Positions 24,521 through 36,200 of a stretch of DNA of 64,000 nucleotides are shown one piece after another (the first letter of the stretch is position 1; each line of letters begins with the position of its first letter). This DNA comes from Rhea pennata (lineage: Eukaryota; Chordata; Aves; Rheiformes; Rheidae). The stretch lies in assembly GCF_028389875.1 (NCBI RefSeq), contig NC_084665.1, forward strand, positions 125,837,602 through 125,901,601, read 5' to 3'. A model generated the notes under the pieces. The model saw only the letters and a list, made by a program, of their open reading frames with translations, ran no database searches and had not been told where the DNA came from. The position numbers were made by a program, and so were the translations under genes.

Positions 24521-26289
24521 AGACGTCTTCATCGTCTGTAGCGACAAGAGGCCTCCCTTGCCACGAAAGCAGAGCCTTCAGCGCTAGCTCTCCAGAAGGG
24601 CTTGGGAAAAAATGCTCCCGTTCAAGCAGGCATCTAGCCAACTCTGCAAAGACATGCATTTATGTATGAGAGATGTGCTAGAGTCTGGCTGTCTGCATAA
24701 GTGACAGGGATTTCACCAGACAAGTTAGGCCTGAGTTTTATGTTTCCATAAAATAAAGACTCTAGAGGAATGGGAAGAAATACCAAACAGAAAAACAGGG
24801 CTGTTAGCTTTTTAAACTAGAAATTAAAATAGAGATTTGTAGTATGCTGAGAAGAAACTGCTTGTTGTAACTGTTTTAGAGAATGTATTATATTCCCTTC
24901 ATTATTCAGTATTACACACACACATCCTTGATGCATGCCAAAACAGAGCTGATAATTAGCCGACGAGGGAAATGGCCTATCCCAAGCACACGGAGCCAAA
25001 TGCAAAAAGTAAAAGTGCTTCCAAATGAGAGGGGCAAAAAAACACTTTGTTTCAGTCATTTCAGATGTCACCAGCCACAGAGGAACCAGATATTGCAGCA
25101 GTGAGTTGCCTCGGAAGAAAGACCTTGATGTGGTTATTTTACCAAATGACCAGCTTTATTTGGTCTTATCCTCACAGCTCACTGATAATGTGGTATAAGC
25201 GGTGGAGTATTAGCAAACAGCTCTAAGTTAGATGTCGCCTTCTTTGTTCTGCTAAGCAGCTATCAGAGATCGTCTCAATGACTAGGTCAGGGGAAGAATT
25301 ATTCACAGTGTTGTTTGCTACCCCTGTTGACTTCAGAGAGAGAAGTAGAGGCTTAACAGCTCTGGGAAGCAGGACTGTACGTGCTTAACCTTCACACATG
25401 CTACCTGCTGTGGTCTTAAATTCTGCAGCTGTCCCCAGCTCATCTTTTATCTTATAGCTCTTTGCTTTGTTCTGGTTGAAGATGAGACTTATTCTCAATC
25501 CAGAACAGTTCCTCTAGCTCTGAAGAGAAGAGCCCTAAACTTGCATCTTAGCAGTATCTTTTCTAATATACCCTCTATTAGGTATTTGGCCCTTATGGAG
25601 CAACAAATAGATGGAGCATAGGAAAGAAAAAAACCTGGAGTCTGTTGGTAAATGAGACAGCAAAGCAGTCATAGCAAGTAGTGTAAGAGAGCAGTCCGAT
25701 TTGTGAATCTTTAAACATTTCATTAGTTATGTGGATACTCAGGTAGCAAATTTGAGCCTACTGACAATAAGCCTGGGTTTCTGAGTATCCTTTAACAGAC
25801 CCACTGGAAATAGCCCCTGTATTCCCAGAGCTCCTCAGACCATAGGTGGCATATATTGAAACATCATCCACTCTTCTTGCAGCAAGGGGATTCATAGGTT
25901 AGATTTTTTTTTATTGCCATGTATTATAACAGTATATACACACATCGTAGCACAGTCTTTGCTCCAAAATATGTGACTTTTAAACAGCTAAGAGATAGGA
26001 AAGCTTGATAAACACTTTTCTTTTTCCCTTTTACTAATAAAGAATAGAAGGATGTAGGAGATTAAAGGGGCTCGTCTTAAGTCTGACTTGCCTGTTGATA
26101 TCAAAGATGCAGCTGAATCCCAGTTTTGAGAGTTCCAGTTCACTTTCTTATTCCTCATTTTTCCTCCCTCCTGCTTTATGGCCACTATTCATACCCTAAG
26201 AAAGTACCAGTTTCTACTGGGTCTTTCCTTGATCTTCCGTTCTCCATTCCCATCTCCCTTAAAACACCCAGGAGGAAAGTACTGGGGCC

Positions 26290-26400
26290 ACCATCTCCCG
26301 ATCCCGTTCCTGCTGTGGTCTGCAACCTAGGATCTACCTGGGATCTTCCTGTGTGACCTTGGATAAGTCCCTTAGCCTCTCTTGGGCTTAGTTCTTAGTG
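26290..26400 (+). mobile_element. MIR-like ancient SINE fragment
   Basis: Contains the MIR core-like phrase TGTGTGACCTTGGATAAGTC followed by a CTTAGCCTCTCTTGGGCTTAG tail-side segment, in MIR forward order. MIR elements are ancient tRNA-derived SINEs found across amniotes and are usually this degraded. The call is by eye only. Confidence 0.5.
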
Positions 26401-26911
26401 CTTAGCAGTGTTTCTCCCCAGCTCTTTCGGCACCGCTTGGCCTTCAGTCTCTTTATTTTCCTTTCTGAGCTCGTTAGACTCATTCCTTATCTCCCACCGG
26501 CTGGTTTTCTACTCTCCCCCACACCGCAGCTACAGAGAGGATCCAGCTGCCTTTCTCACGGCTTGATTTCTCCTTACAAAGCGCCCGGGCCCTGCTGCCT
26601 GCCCTGGCACCGCAGCCTGGCCTGTGGGCACGGACACCGAGGGAAAGAAACGCGGAGGAAAGCGCCTCTCCCCTCGGCGGCCGCCCTGCCTCTCTTCCCG
26701 CTGCTGGCTCCGGGAGCGCTGCCCGCACGACCGCCTTCCCCTTGGCGGCCCTGCCGCATCCTCCTCGCGCTGTTTCCCCCGGGAGGAGGTGAGCCTTGAC
26801 CACCCCCGAGAGGCCGGCTGGATGCCGCCGGGGCTGGGGGCGCTCAGGGCCCGCCGCAGCTCGCTGCTGCCGCCGCTGCCTCCCGCCGCCATGGCGCCGC
26901 CGCCCTCCCGC

Positions 26912-26923
26912 TGGCATGGCAAC
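26912..26923 (-). promoter_or_regulatory. Candidate RFX X-box half-site (distal)
   Basis: TGGCATGGCAAC: a perfect GGCAAC half-site with an imperfect partner. On the opposite strand it reads GTTGCCATGCCA. It lies 235 bp upstream of the EFHC1 ATG within the CpG island. Confidence 0.4.
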
Positions 26924-27038
26924 CGCTCCGCTCCCCGCGCAGGCGCGGAGCGCGCCAGCCGACCTCCTCCTCCTCCCGCCCCCCACAACCGGCCAATGCG
27001 CAGGCGCGCAGAGCGCTACCCGCCCCCCCCGCCCCATC

Positions 27039-27048
27039 GCGCATGCGC
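27039..27048. promoter_or_regulatory. NRF1 palindrome
   Basis: GCGCATGCGC is the consensus NRF1 site. It is about 100 bp upstream of the EFHC1 start codon, a usual position in TATA-less CpG promoters. Confidence 0.6.
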
Positions 27049-27087
27049 GCCCGCCCCGCCGAGCCTGCGCGGTGGGAGCACGCCGGC

Positions 27088-27101
27088 GTTGCCAGGGAGA
27101 C
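27088..27101 (+). promoter_or_regulatory. EFHC1: Candidate RFX X-box (proximal)
   Basis: GTTGCCAGGGAGAC: a perfect GTTGCC half-site, 2-base spacer, and a second half GGAGAC that differs at one position from RGYAAC. It ends 45 bp before the EFHC1 ATG. X-boxes within the first few hundred bases of cilia genes are the binding sites of RFX factors. Confidence 0.55.
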
Positions 27102-27146
27102 GGCGTCACCGGGCGCCGCGGAGCGAACGCCGCCGCCGCCGCCGCC

Positions 27147-27209
27147 ATGAGCTCGCAGCCCGGGCAGGGGCTGCCCTTCCTCCCGGGCAACGCCTTCAGG
27201 GACCCCACG
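27147..27209 (+). CDS. EFHC1: EFHC1 exon 1
   Basis: Encodes residues 1-21, [20 protein letters not shown] and T, matching the human N-terminus (GLPFLPG). The ATG follows a (GCC)n run giving a strong Kozak context (GCCGCCATGA). Donor ACG|GTGAGC, phase 0. Confidence 0.93.
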
Positions 27210-30200
27210 GTGAGCGCCGGCGCCCGGCCCACCCTGCCTCCCGGTAGCCCTTCTCCCCGCCCCAGCCCTCCCGGGGGCTGGGCCTCTGCACCCCCCGCCC
27301 CGCTCCAGGGAGCCGTTATTGCCGCCCCCCTCCACCACCACCACCACACTCCCTCAGGGGACCTCGTACCCCCTGAACTCCCCTCAGTTCCCCCAGGAGA
27401 CTCAGTATCCTCCCAAAAGTCACTTAATGTCCTCTAAAAGACCTGGTATTCCCTCAGCCTCCCCCTCTAATTCCTCCAAGAGATCTAGTACCCCCCCCCC
27501 CCAACTCATCTAATACCCCCTAGAGGACCTGACTCCCCCTGAACCCTCTTTCAGGGAGCTTCTTACTCCTTCAGCCCCACCAACCCCAATTCCCTCAGGT
27601 GACCTGGCACTCCCCCCCTTCCCCCTCTAGGGGAACTGGTATGCACTGACCACCCTCCACTGGACACCTGGTACTCACTCCATCAGCATTCCCCTCTAAT
27701 TCCCCCAGGTGACCTGGGACCCTAGCAGGGGACCCTAGGGGGACCTGATACCCCCAGAACTCCCCCCTCTTCCCCCCCCCCCCGCAGGGACTTGATACCC
27801 TCTGAACTCACACCTGAGGGATCTAGTACTTCCCAAACCCAACGGATACTCCTAAGCTCACTTCTGGAGGACCTGATACTCTCTGACCCCACCTGGTAGC
27901 CCCTGATCCTACCCAAAAGCCCTCCCAATAAACCTAGTTCCCTGGAAATGGATTTGAAGGTATCCCTCAGCCTACTCTTCAGGGGATTTGGTAGTCTTGA
28001 ACCTATCCCCAAAGAACCTGTTACATCTTGCATCCATCTGATATCTTCTCAAATTGTCCTGATCGCTTTGGAGAGCTAGGTTCCCTCAGCCTCATTTGAG
28101 ACTCTTGAAGTTTTCTTGCTAACCACAGTAGCTGTTGAAGTATGTTGACCCTATCCTGTGAACCACTATCTGCCAACTCACTCCCAGGGGATCCAGCATG
28201 CCTGAATCCATCCAGTACTTCTCCTTCCAATGCATGTGATACTTCTGGGGAAGGAGTGTCCCCAAACTCTCCTGACAATCTTGAAACCTGAGTCCCACAA
28301 GAAAATTACTGTTCCTCTGAACCATCTCAGTTTTCCAAAAGGGATGTGCTGTGAGCCTACTACTCATTCTGATACTGCCCTGAACCAGGATCCATAAACT
28401 CATCTGATATCCCTTTAACTGTCTTGGCATCCCCAGAAGAACCAGTATCTGTCAAAACTCAAGTAATACTCCACTAAGAATGAATCCCCCAAACAGATAT
28501 ATCCTGAACCCACTGAGCATCCTTAAAGAGACAATACACCCTAAAGTGGCCTATTTCCTGGTCAAGCAGTATCCTTCTGATACCCCCTCCACCAAAGGTC
28601 TGATACTTCCACAAATGCCCTCTGGACACTCCCATTATTCCCCAGAGAACTGAATCCTTTGTAGTCTATAGAGAACTGATGCCCTGGAACCTGAGTAACT
28701 GATAGTCTTCAGAGAACTAGTATTCCTCCAGAGAACGGATACCACTTCCAGGATCCTCCCAAGGAAGTGAAACCCTTTCAGCTGCTCCCAGTAATCCTTG
28801 AAAAAAGTAATCTCTTCCTCATCCTCTGCATTGGAACTGATACCTAAATGAGGAAGCATTTCCCCCATTCCCAATGGTCTAATGTAGTGAGGAGCTGATA
28901 ACATCAAGCCTTCCTTATATCCTCTTGAGAAAGTAGTGCCCACACAGACAGGAACTGACATGCTCTGAATCTTAAGTACTACTGCAGAGCAGTTGACAGC
29001 TCAGCCCTCCCTGAGTAACTAATATCTCAAGTCACTAAAGTAGGGTAGACATCACTACCCGTCTTTGACTCAATGTCACTAATGTCAGTTTGAGAGATGA
29101 ACATCCTTGAACTCTCCTGACTCTGCTTTCCTTGAAGGCAATACTCTCACAAACTGTTGTAGGGAACACCTGGGCATGCCTGACATTGCCCTGGTGCTCT
29201 GTAGCCTTGAAGGGGCTCTTCCATTTCCATTGGCTCAGTACTCCAGGTCAAACCCCATCTTCCCCCTGTTCCTTCCTGGTGCCTGGCCTTGGGAACTGGG
29301 CTCTAATATCCTCTGATATTACTGGATAAGTAACCTCACGCACTTATGTGTGAACATTTGCCATGGGATATGCCTTACCTCAAGAAAAAGGATACCACGG
29401 ACTCCTTGTCCTGGATGCTCCCACCGAAAACTAACACCTCCAGAGCAAGAACTTCCATGTCTTCCTGATAATTCTGCTAGACTGATCTCTGCAATAGAGA
29501 GATCTTATTACCAATCCAGTCCACCCTTGGAGATATGATATAGCAAACTTTCTCAAGGAATGGCAAGCTGTGTTGCAGAATAGCCCACTCTTCTCTTCCC
29601 ATATCACCTGTTAGAGCCCCTTATCTTCTGGGACATACACCTCATGCTTACTTAATATTCCAGTGGAAATGCTGAAACTTCTGCATTCGTCTGTAACTCT
29701 TCATTGCTTTTCAAGTAGGGGATGGAGTAACCTCTGAAAGGTCTTAACAACACTGATAGAATCCATTGCTGTCTTAGGAAGATATCACATGCTCTAGGTG
29801 ACCCTGCTGACCAGGGAGGTTGGACTAGATGATCTCCAGAGGTCCCTTCCAACCTTACTGATTCTATGATTCTATGTTTTTTATACCCGTGGTGTTCTTG
29901 TCATTGATATCTGCTTGGTAGATGTGCTCTTGAGCTTGTGTTATGCTGCACTCTGATAAACCCAGTTCAGATCATTCTAGATGCATTTATAGGAATCCAG
30001 TTTTCTCTGTTTTCCTAAGCAGGACCCCTAATTGTCTTTATTTTGCTTGTTTGTGGATTAGAGATACTCAAGTATAAATTTCCACTGTACCAGTCTTAGT
30101 GGTGTTTTCTGAAATGGTCAAACTATTTAAAGTCAGTGACAGCTGAGTTCTTCAACAGTAAGTGAAGTCATTGCTTGTAAAAATACTTTTAGTCATGCAG

Positions 30201-33200
30201 TTATAAAGGTTATTCAGTATTAGTTTCAGCTTAATAATATTTTCCTCAATATCATTTATAACTTCTTTAAAATTTACAATGCAAATCTCTGCCCCTCACA
30301 AAATATTATTTCCTCTATCAAAAAAATCCTTCCTGCTTTAGTCATGTGAATGCTTCTACTGACACTAGTGAGGCAGAATGAATAACACCTGCAAGATTTA
30401 GCAGACTGGATTGTTATTTTAGAGTAAGTTGGAATGTTAAACCATTGTTAATGTTTTTAAGGAGATCTGGACTTCAGAAACAGCTTTTCAGTGTACCTCA
30501 GGGTGAATTTGAGTGAATGGTATCAACTCATTTTATTTCAGTTTCCTCATCTGGAAAATGGTCAGTGTGATACTTACTTTCCAGGTCTATGCTGACACAT
30601 GCTGAAGAAACCCCCTGAGTATAAATGAGGTAGCATGATTTTTGGTTAGTACTCATGTGGCAGAGGAACAGAAACATTAGGAGAGGATATGGCATTTGCA
30701 TGAAGTATTATAGACTTTGCAAAAACAGAGGCTTTGTTCACTGGCATTTCTTCAGATATGGACTGGAAGCAATTGTGATTAGGAGTTTACATTCTGGGCT
30801 TTCCCTGTTACATGTGTGTTAGTCATCTGATATTGTGAGATGTAGTCTGACATTTATGCTCACTTGTATGAGCCTGTTGACCCAGGAGTCTTATGAATTT
30901 ATGAGGTGTTTCCTTCAGGCAACTGTGTGTCCTTAAAAGCCTATACACTTCTGACAAACTCTGATGTTACCCAATTTAAAGACAAACTTCCTGATTTTCC
31001 TTGAATATTTTTCTCACAGCTTTCTCTTGGCATGTTTTAACAGAAGAAATGGCATTTCTGTGGCAGGGTTCATGTTTATAAAATACATTGTTAACATTTC
31101 TTCCTTAAACTGTACCTTGTTTTCACCTGAACCTGTTTTCTTCAGCTGCACTGCAAGGCCCACAGTACCCATTTAAAGAGAAAACAGATAATTATATGAA
31201 ATGAAAGTGGGGCCTGTAAGGTATAAAGAAGATCTGGGGCTTAACCGTGGGGGCTGATGAAGGGGAGGAGAAGTTGTTCAGCTGCCTGAGGTTGGACTGA
31301 TTGCAAGTTTGGGACTGGAAAAGGAGTTTTCACTTGGTGGGTTGCAGTGTCTGAGGAGTGCACACTGCTTTCTCTTACCACACAGAGTCAGAGCAGCAAT
31401 CTACACATCAGAGGTCCTCTTCTGCTAACTGCTAATAGCATCTTCTTCTCTTTGAAGTGGAGGAACATGTGAAACTGCAGGAATTGAAGCCTGTTCCTTC
31501 ACTATAAATGCCTATAATTCTGTGCTGCTTGGCAAAACTCAAAGTCAGGGGCTTTGTTATCAAGAACTCACATTTTCTTTTGCTTCCTCTGAAAAATTAA
31601 GTGCAAGAAAACCAATGGGACTAGCCAGTAATACCTTAGGATTGAAGAGTGAGGTACCAGATGTCATGGACTCTACAGCAAGTTGAGTAGCCTGGGGTCA
31701 GTTAAATCCGATCCTCATTTTTCAGCAGTGAAAAACAGGACTGGACTGATAGATATCAGTCCTATTCACAGCTCTGATTTTTTTTTTTTTTTTTTTTTTT
31801 TGTTATGGGTCATTAAGCAAATTAAGGAATCTTCCTATACCATCTGGATCATTATTTAACATGAAGAATGCTCAGCAGCTGCCGTGAAATGGATAGCAAA
31901 GATAGGTAGGAGGTCAGAATCAAGATTAAACCAATCCTGCAAAGAATAACAAGTAAATACTTTAGCTAACATGCTCATGTGCATAGAATCCTTGTCATCT
32001 TATTAAGTTTCTCATTAATCTGCTATAGGGTCTTATGCTCTTACTGTCATTTTTTAATGTGTAGACCCTTATCTATACTGTGGAGAGAGGTGGTGGAACA
32101 CCTATAGTTGCATTTCATAATTGCAGTTCTGAGAATGTGACACACTTTAGTCATAGTCACAGAATCGTAAGGTTGGAAGGGACCTCTGGAGATCATCTAG
32201 TCCAACACTTAGCATAGCCCCGAGTGGGGATTGAACCCATGACGTTGGCATTAGCAGCACCACACTCTACTGAGGTAAACCTGCCCCCAAACCTTGATTT
32301 TGTCCAGTGAGGAAAATCCTATGGGTATTATCCTCAGAAGAGAGTTAACTAAATAAACAGCTATGCAAAGCATGGAGGGTGGACAACCATTTTTGTATTA
32401 TAGTCATGAGAGTAGCACAAGGCCATAACAAAGTGAGGTCCCATAGCACTCTATACTGTTGTGACACAGAGTAAGGAATAAAAAGTCTGTGAGATAAATG
32501 CTAAGGCAGATAAAGTTCTGTTATCCCATTCTGGACATAGAGAATTATGGCTATAGAGAAATTAAGCGATTTAAGCCAGGACTGTCAGGAGGTCTGAGCC
32601 AATGCTAGAGTTTGAGTTCATTCTGATGCTTTGTTCCTTATTGTTTTTTCAGTCTTCATGGTCTAACCATAAAATTGAATTGTACATAATTGCTGCAATA
32701 GATTATAATAAAATGCTGCGGGGGGCATTCTGGATAGTAGATTTTTTGGTGCTTTTCTGTGCTTTGAGTATCAATATCTACTGAACACATACAGTAGTTT
32801 AACAGCTGGATTTCTTTCCACAGAAAACATCTTTTCATCGCTCTCAGACATTGGACTACAAAAATGGAATTGCCTTTTTTCGGCTGCCAACAGTGGGGAT
32901 AGGTGGGGAGCGACTTTATGTGAATCAGCTCTCTCAATCTGAATTAAATGAATTATGCAGCATGAGACCCACGTTGACCTATGGGCAAGCCAAGCGGGCT
33001 CCGCCTTCAGACTTCATTCCAGCATACGTGGCTTTTGACAAAAAGGTATCAAGAAGCTTATTCCAGGAATATTGCTGGCCAAGTTCAGAGACATAAACAG
33101 TCAGCCCAAGGGTTCATGGGACAGTGTACAACAGTTTTCAGATGCCATTGCCCTTAGTCAGAGACAGCTGAACCCCAGTCTGAAAGAGGCTTTCTTTGCT

Positions 33201-36200
33201 TCGGAGGAGGATTATAATACATAAACGATGTAAGACATTCCCTACAAGCTATGCCAGAGCATTTCCAGCAGGAGTTTGCGAAGAAGTCTGATTAACTCTG
33301 AAAAGCTTCAATTTATAACCATAACCCTGTAAACTATATCCTGGCCTTCTGTGTTTCCAAAACTATATTGAGGTTGTAACTGAACTTAAACTGTAAAAGA
33401 CACTCTGAAATGGAGACCATACAAGTGTATTTAGCTATGGTCTATCTATTTATGCTTGTGCTTGTCACCATAGCGTGTTAGAGCCTGTACGGGCCCATTC
33501 GTACTTCCTGCATTGCATCTTTATGATCCTGTCAGACTAGGAAGTAGGTATGTGTCAGCTAGGAGCAGTCCTGCGTTGATCCTTGGGTGCTGGTTGTACA
33601 GACTGCAAGCTCACAAGCATAGCCACAGCCCTGGACAGAGCAGTCCCTGCAGAATGCGCAAGGCCCAGGCAGGGGCTGAGCACATGTAAGGGGTTAGCGT
33701 ACTGCCAGGCAGGCCTGGAAAGGCAGTCTGCAGCCAACCCTCAAACCATCTGAGGGACAGTCATGAGAACAGATGTGCTGTGTTAATTACTACTTCAGAG
33801 GCTATTCTTTAAGAGCAATGTAGATGTAGCCCTTACCTCTGTCAGATACTTCTCTGCCCCTTCATTTAAGCCAAAATAGCAGTATGGGTCCCTTTGCTGC
33901 TGGGGGAAGTCACAGTTCCTTTCCGAGCACTTTAACTGGCTAGTGGGAACATGCTCACTTAACTGCTTAGGCACGTGGGCTAGTGTAGGCTGGATAGGCA
34001 GGCCCTGACTGGCTACTTGTGTCCTCTTAGGGGTAATAAATGATCTGGAAAGGAACATTCCTTGTGCGGAAGCACAGGAACTGCAGTTGACTGGCTCTTG
34101 GCGGGATGTGCAAGATGCATTTTCTCTGTGCCCTGATTTCTCCTCTTGTTTCTCCAGCACTGACTGACCGTTCTATCAGTCTTGGATGTAGACTTCACAA
34201 GAGTCATGCGGATTCTGAAATCCACAGATATGATGGAACTGTCTTAACTAAAATTAAGAATTAGCTTAAGCACAAATAGCTTCTCTGAACCAGGAATCTG
34301 CGGAACTGACAATATTAAAGAAACTCATGTAGGTCAGCGAATTAGGTTATTGGCAGTACCAAGCACCTGGCAGTAGGTAAAATATCTGGAGATTAAAGGG
34401 GACTAGGGAAAGGGCTGTATTTATTACACTTGTCTCATGCCTACTAAGTAAAAGCCAGGTCTTGATAAAAACCATTTGTCACAGATTAGGATACAGTTGG
34501 CTTTGATGATTTGGCAGATTACAATTCAGTAACTTTGCATTGCCAAAGCACATTGCAAATAAAGTATTTGTATTGATAAAGTGATTGCGGTATTTAAATT
34601 CCATCTCTCTCTCTGTCTTTGGATTCTTGCCCCTTTGGCAGATTTTGAAGTTTGATGCATACTTCCAGGAAGATGTTCCTCTCTCTGCAGAGGAGCATTA
34701 CCGGATCCGCCAAGTGGGTATCTACTACTATTTGGAAGATGACAGCATGTCTGTCATGGAGCCTGTTGTGCAGAACTCTGGGCTTCCTCAAGGCAAACTT
34801 ATCAGACGCCAGCGGATGCCCAAGAATGAGCATGGGGATCATTACCACTGGAAGGATCTGAATCGAGGCATGAACATCACCATGTATGGCAGGACGTACC
34901 GCATAGTTGACTGTGACCCGTTCACACAGGTATGTTGCTTGTGCAGAGAAGACCTGAAGAATCCCAGGAGTTAGAGATAGCAAGACCCATTAAAGACTTG
35001 TCCCATAGTCTGCATCAGCAGCTTTCACACTGAGGTTACCTGTGATCTGTCATTTTGGTTTTTGTGGAGATTTCTTTTTTAAAAAATCCATAGGGAGTTC
35101 AAAGGATGATGTGTGATGTGGGCACAGTAATAGCTCAGTATTTTTGCCCCAGTGCTACTAGGAGTCCATCCTCTGTCCTCAGGACTGCTCTGTACAGGAC
35201 AAATTCTAAGCTCATTTCTGTGTGAATAGAATTGGTCTAAGCTCATTTCTATGTGTGCAACAGTTTAACTACTTAGACTCCTGATGAACCTTAGCGCATA
35301 TAAAAGAAGGAAATTACTGATCTTAATTCTTTTCCTACTTGGCACTCCTCTGATAAGAATAGGTGAAGCAAGTGCAGCTCGTAACCCCAGCACCCATCTC
35401 CTGCCAGCCTGGAAGGAAGGTCATGATCAATGGGTTGAGAATCATATTATAAACTGACTTTTCTAAGAGAGCTTACACCTTTCCTGTTTTTCAGCACATT
35501 GTCTATTTCTCTACCAATAAATTAAATGATAATGATCCTTTATACTGATAATGCCGTTAGATTTTCCCCAGTATAATCTTGGCCCTGCTCAAGTAGTATT
35601 CTTCCAAGCAATTCTCAAGAACAGTCCAGGAGTTAGAACATTGCAAAGACTGTTCCCAGTAGATGAGTTACATGCAGCCTTTATGTCCTGGAGGTTGAGA
35701 GCATTTATTGGCGTAGAAGTGGGCTGTTGCTTGCCATTTGGCTTGAATGCCCGGGAATGTTCCAAAGCATGTATAACATATTAGTGTATATGTTGCTATT
35801 GGGAGTATACAGGGCCAGCTCTTCTGCTGGAACTGGATTGACTGTTAAAGTCAGGTGACACCTGATGAGGAGCTAGTTCTCATGTTAATGTTGGTTGCTT
35901 AGTGAAAAACATGAAATGAGCAACATAGGTCTAGATCTCAAAGCCGTAAGTCTATTTATCATTAACTGGCATCCTCCAGACCAGAAAATAATGAGTCTGA
36001 AAGCATGAACCTGCCTTGTGAGTCTTCAGGGTGATCTCACATGCCTGTTAGAGATGTTTGCACAGCTGCTTCCTGAGCTGAATATTTTCATGGACCATTT
36101 CCCAACGCCAAGATAGGGAAGTCCATTGACTTCAGAGGTTGTTTGGGGTGACTGAGGTAAGTACACAAGTAATACCCTGGAATTAGTTGATGCTTTAAGG

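Larger units (their letters stand above)
20661..26560. other. PAQR8-EFHC1 intergenic region
   Basis: No protein-coding exon recognised. Contents seen: a (GT)n tract near 21350-21379, a possible very old CR1-type tail near 21631-21680, GGT repeats near 22640, an AT-rich block 23560-23960, a CTCF-like motif at 24508, an AATAAA at 24752-24757, and a MIR-like fragment near 26290-26400. Some of the left part may belong to a long PAQR8 3' UTR. Confidence 0.5.
26560..27340 (+). promoter_or_regulatory. EFHC1: CpG-island promoter of EFHC1
   Basis: Dense CpG, no TATA box, ending just after EFHC1 exon 1. Candidate elements: CCAAT at 26993-26997 abutting an NRF1-like TGCGCAGGCGC, a palindromic NRF1 site GCGCATGCGC at 27039-27048, and X-box-like RFX sites at 26912-26923 and 27088-27101. 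RFX and FOXJ1 control of cilia genes is established biology and EFHC1 is a cilium gene. Long open frames on both strands here are a product of GC richness and not genes. Confidence 0.8.

Noticed and set aside
26480-27437. Open frames up to 289 codons on both strands across the EFHC1 CpG island
   Set aside because: Low-complexity Arg/Ala/Gly/Pro translations on several overlapping frames are typical of GC-rich DNA. Only the 63-nt EFHC1 exon 1 is supported by homology and splicing.
27722-28033. Minus-strand frame with repeated Ser/Arg/Ile motifs
   Set aside because: It is a by-product of the degenerate repeat array in EFHC1 intron 1, not a repeat protein.
27350-29060. CRISPR-like or strict minisatellite structure
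   Set aside because: The repeats are degenerate and irregularly spaced with no constant spacer length, in a vertebrate intron.
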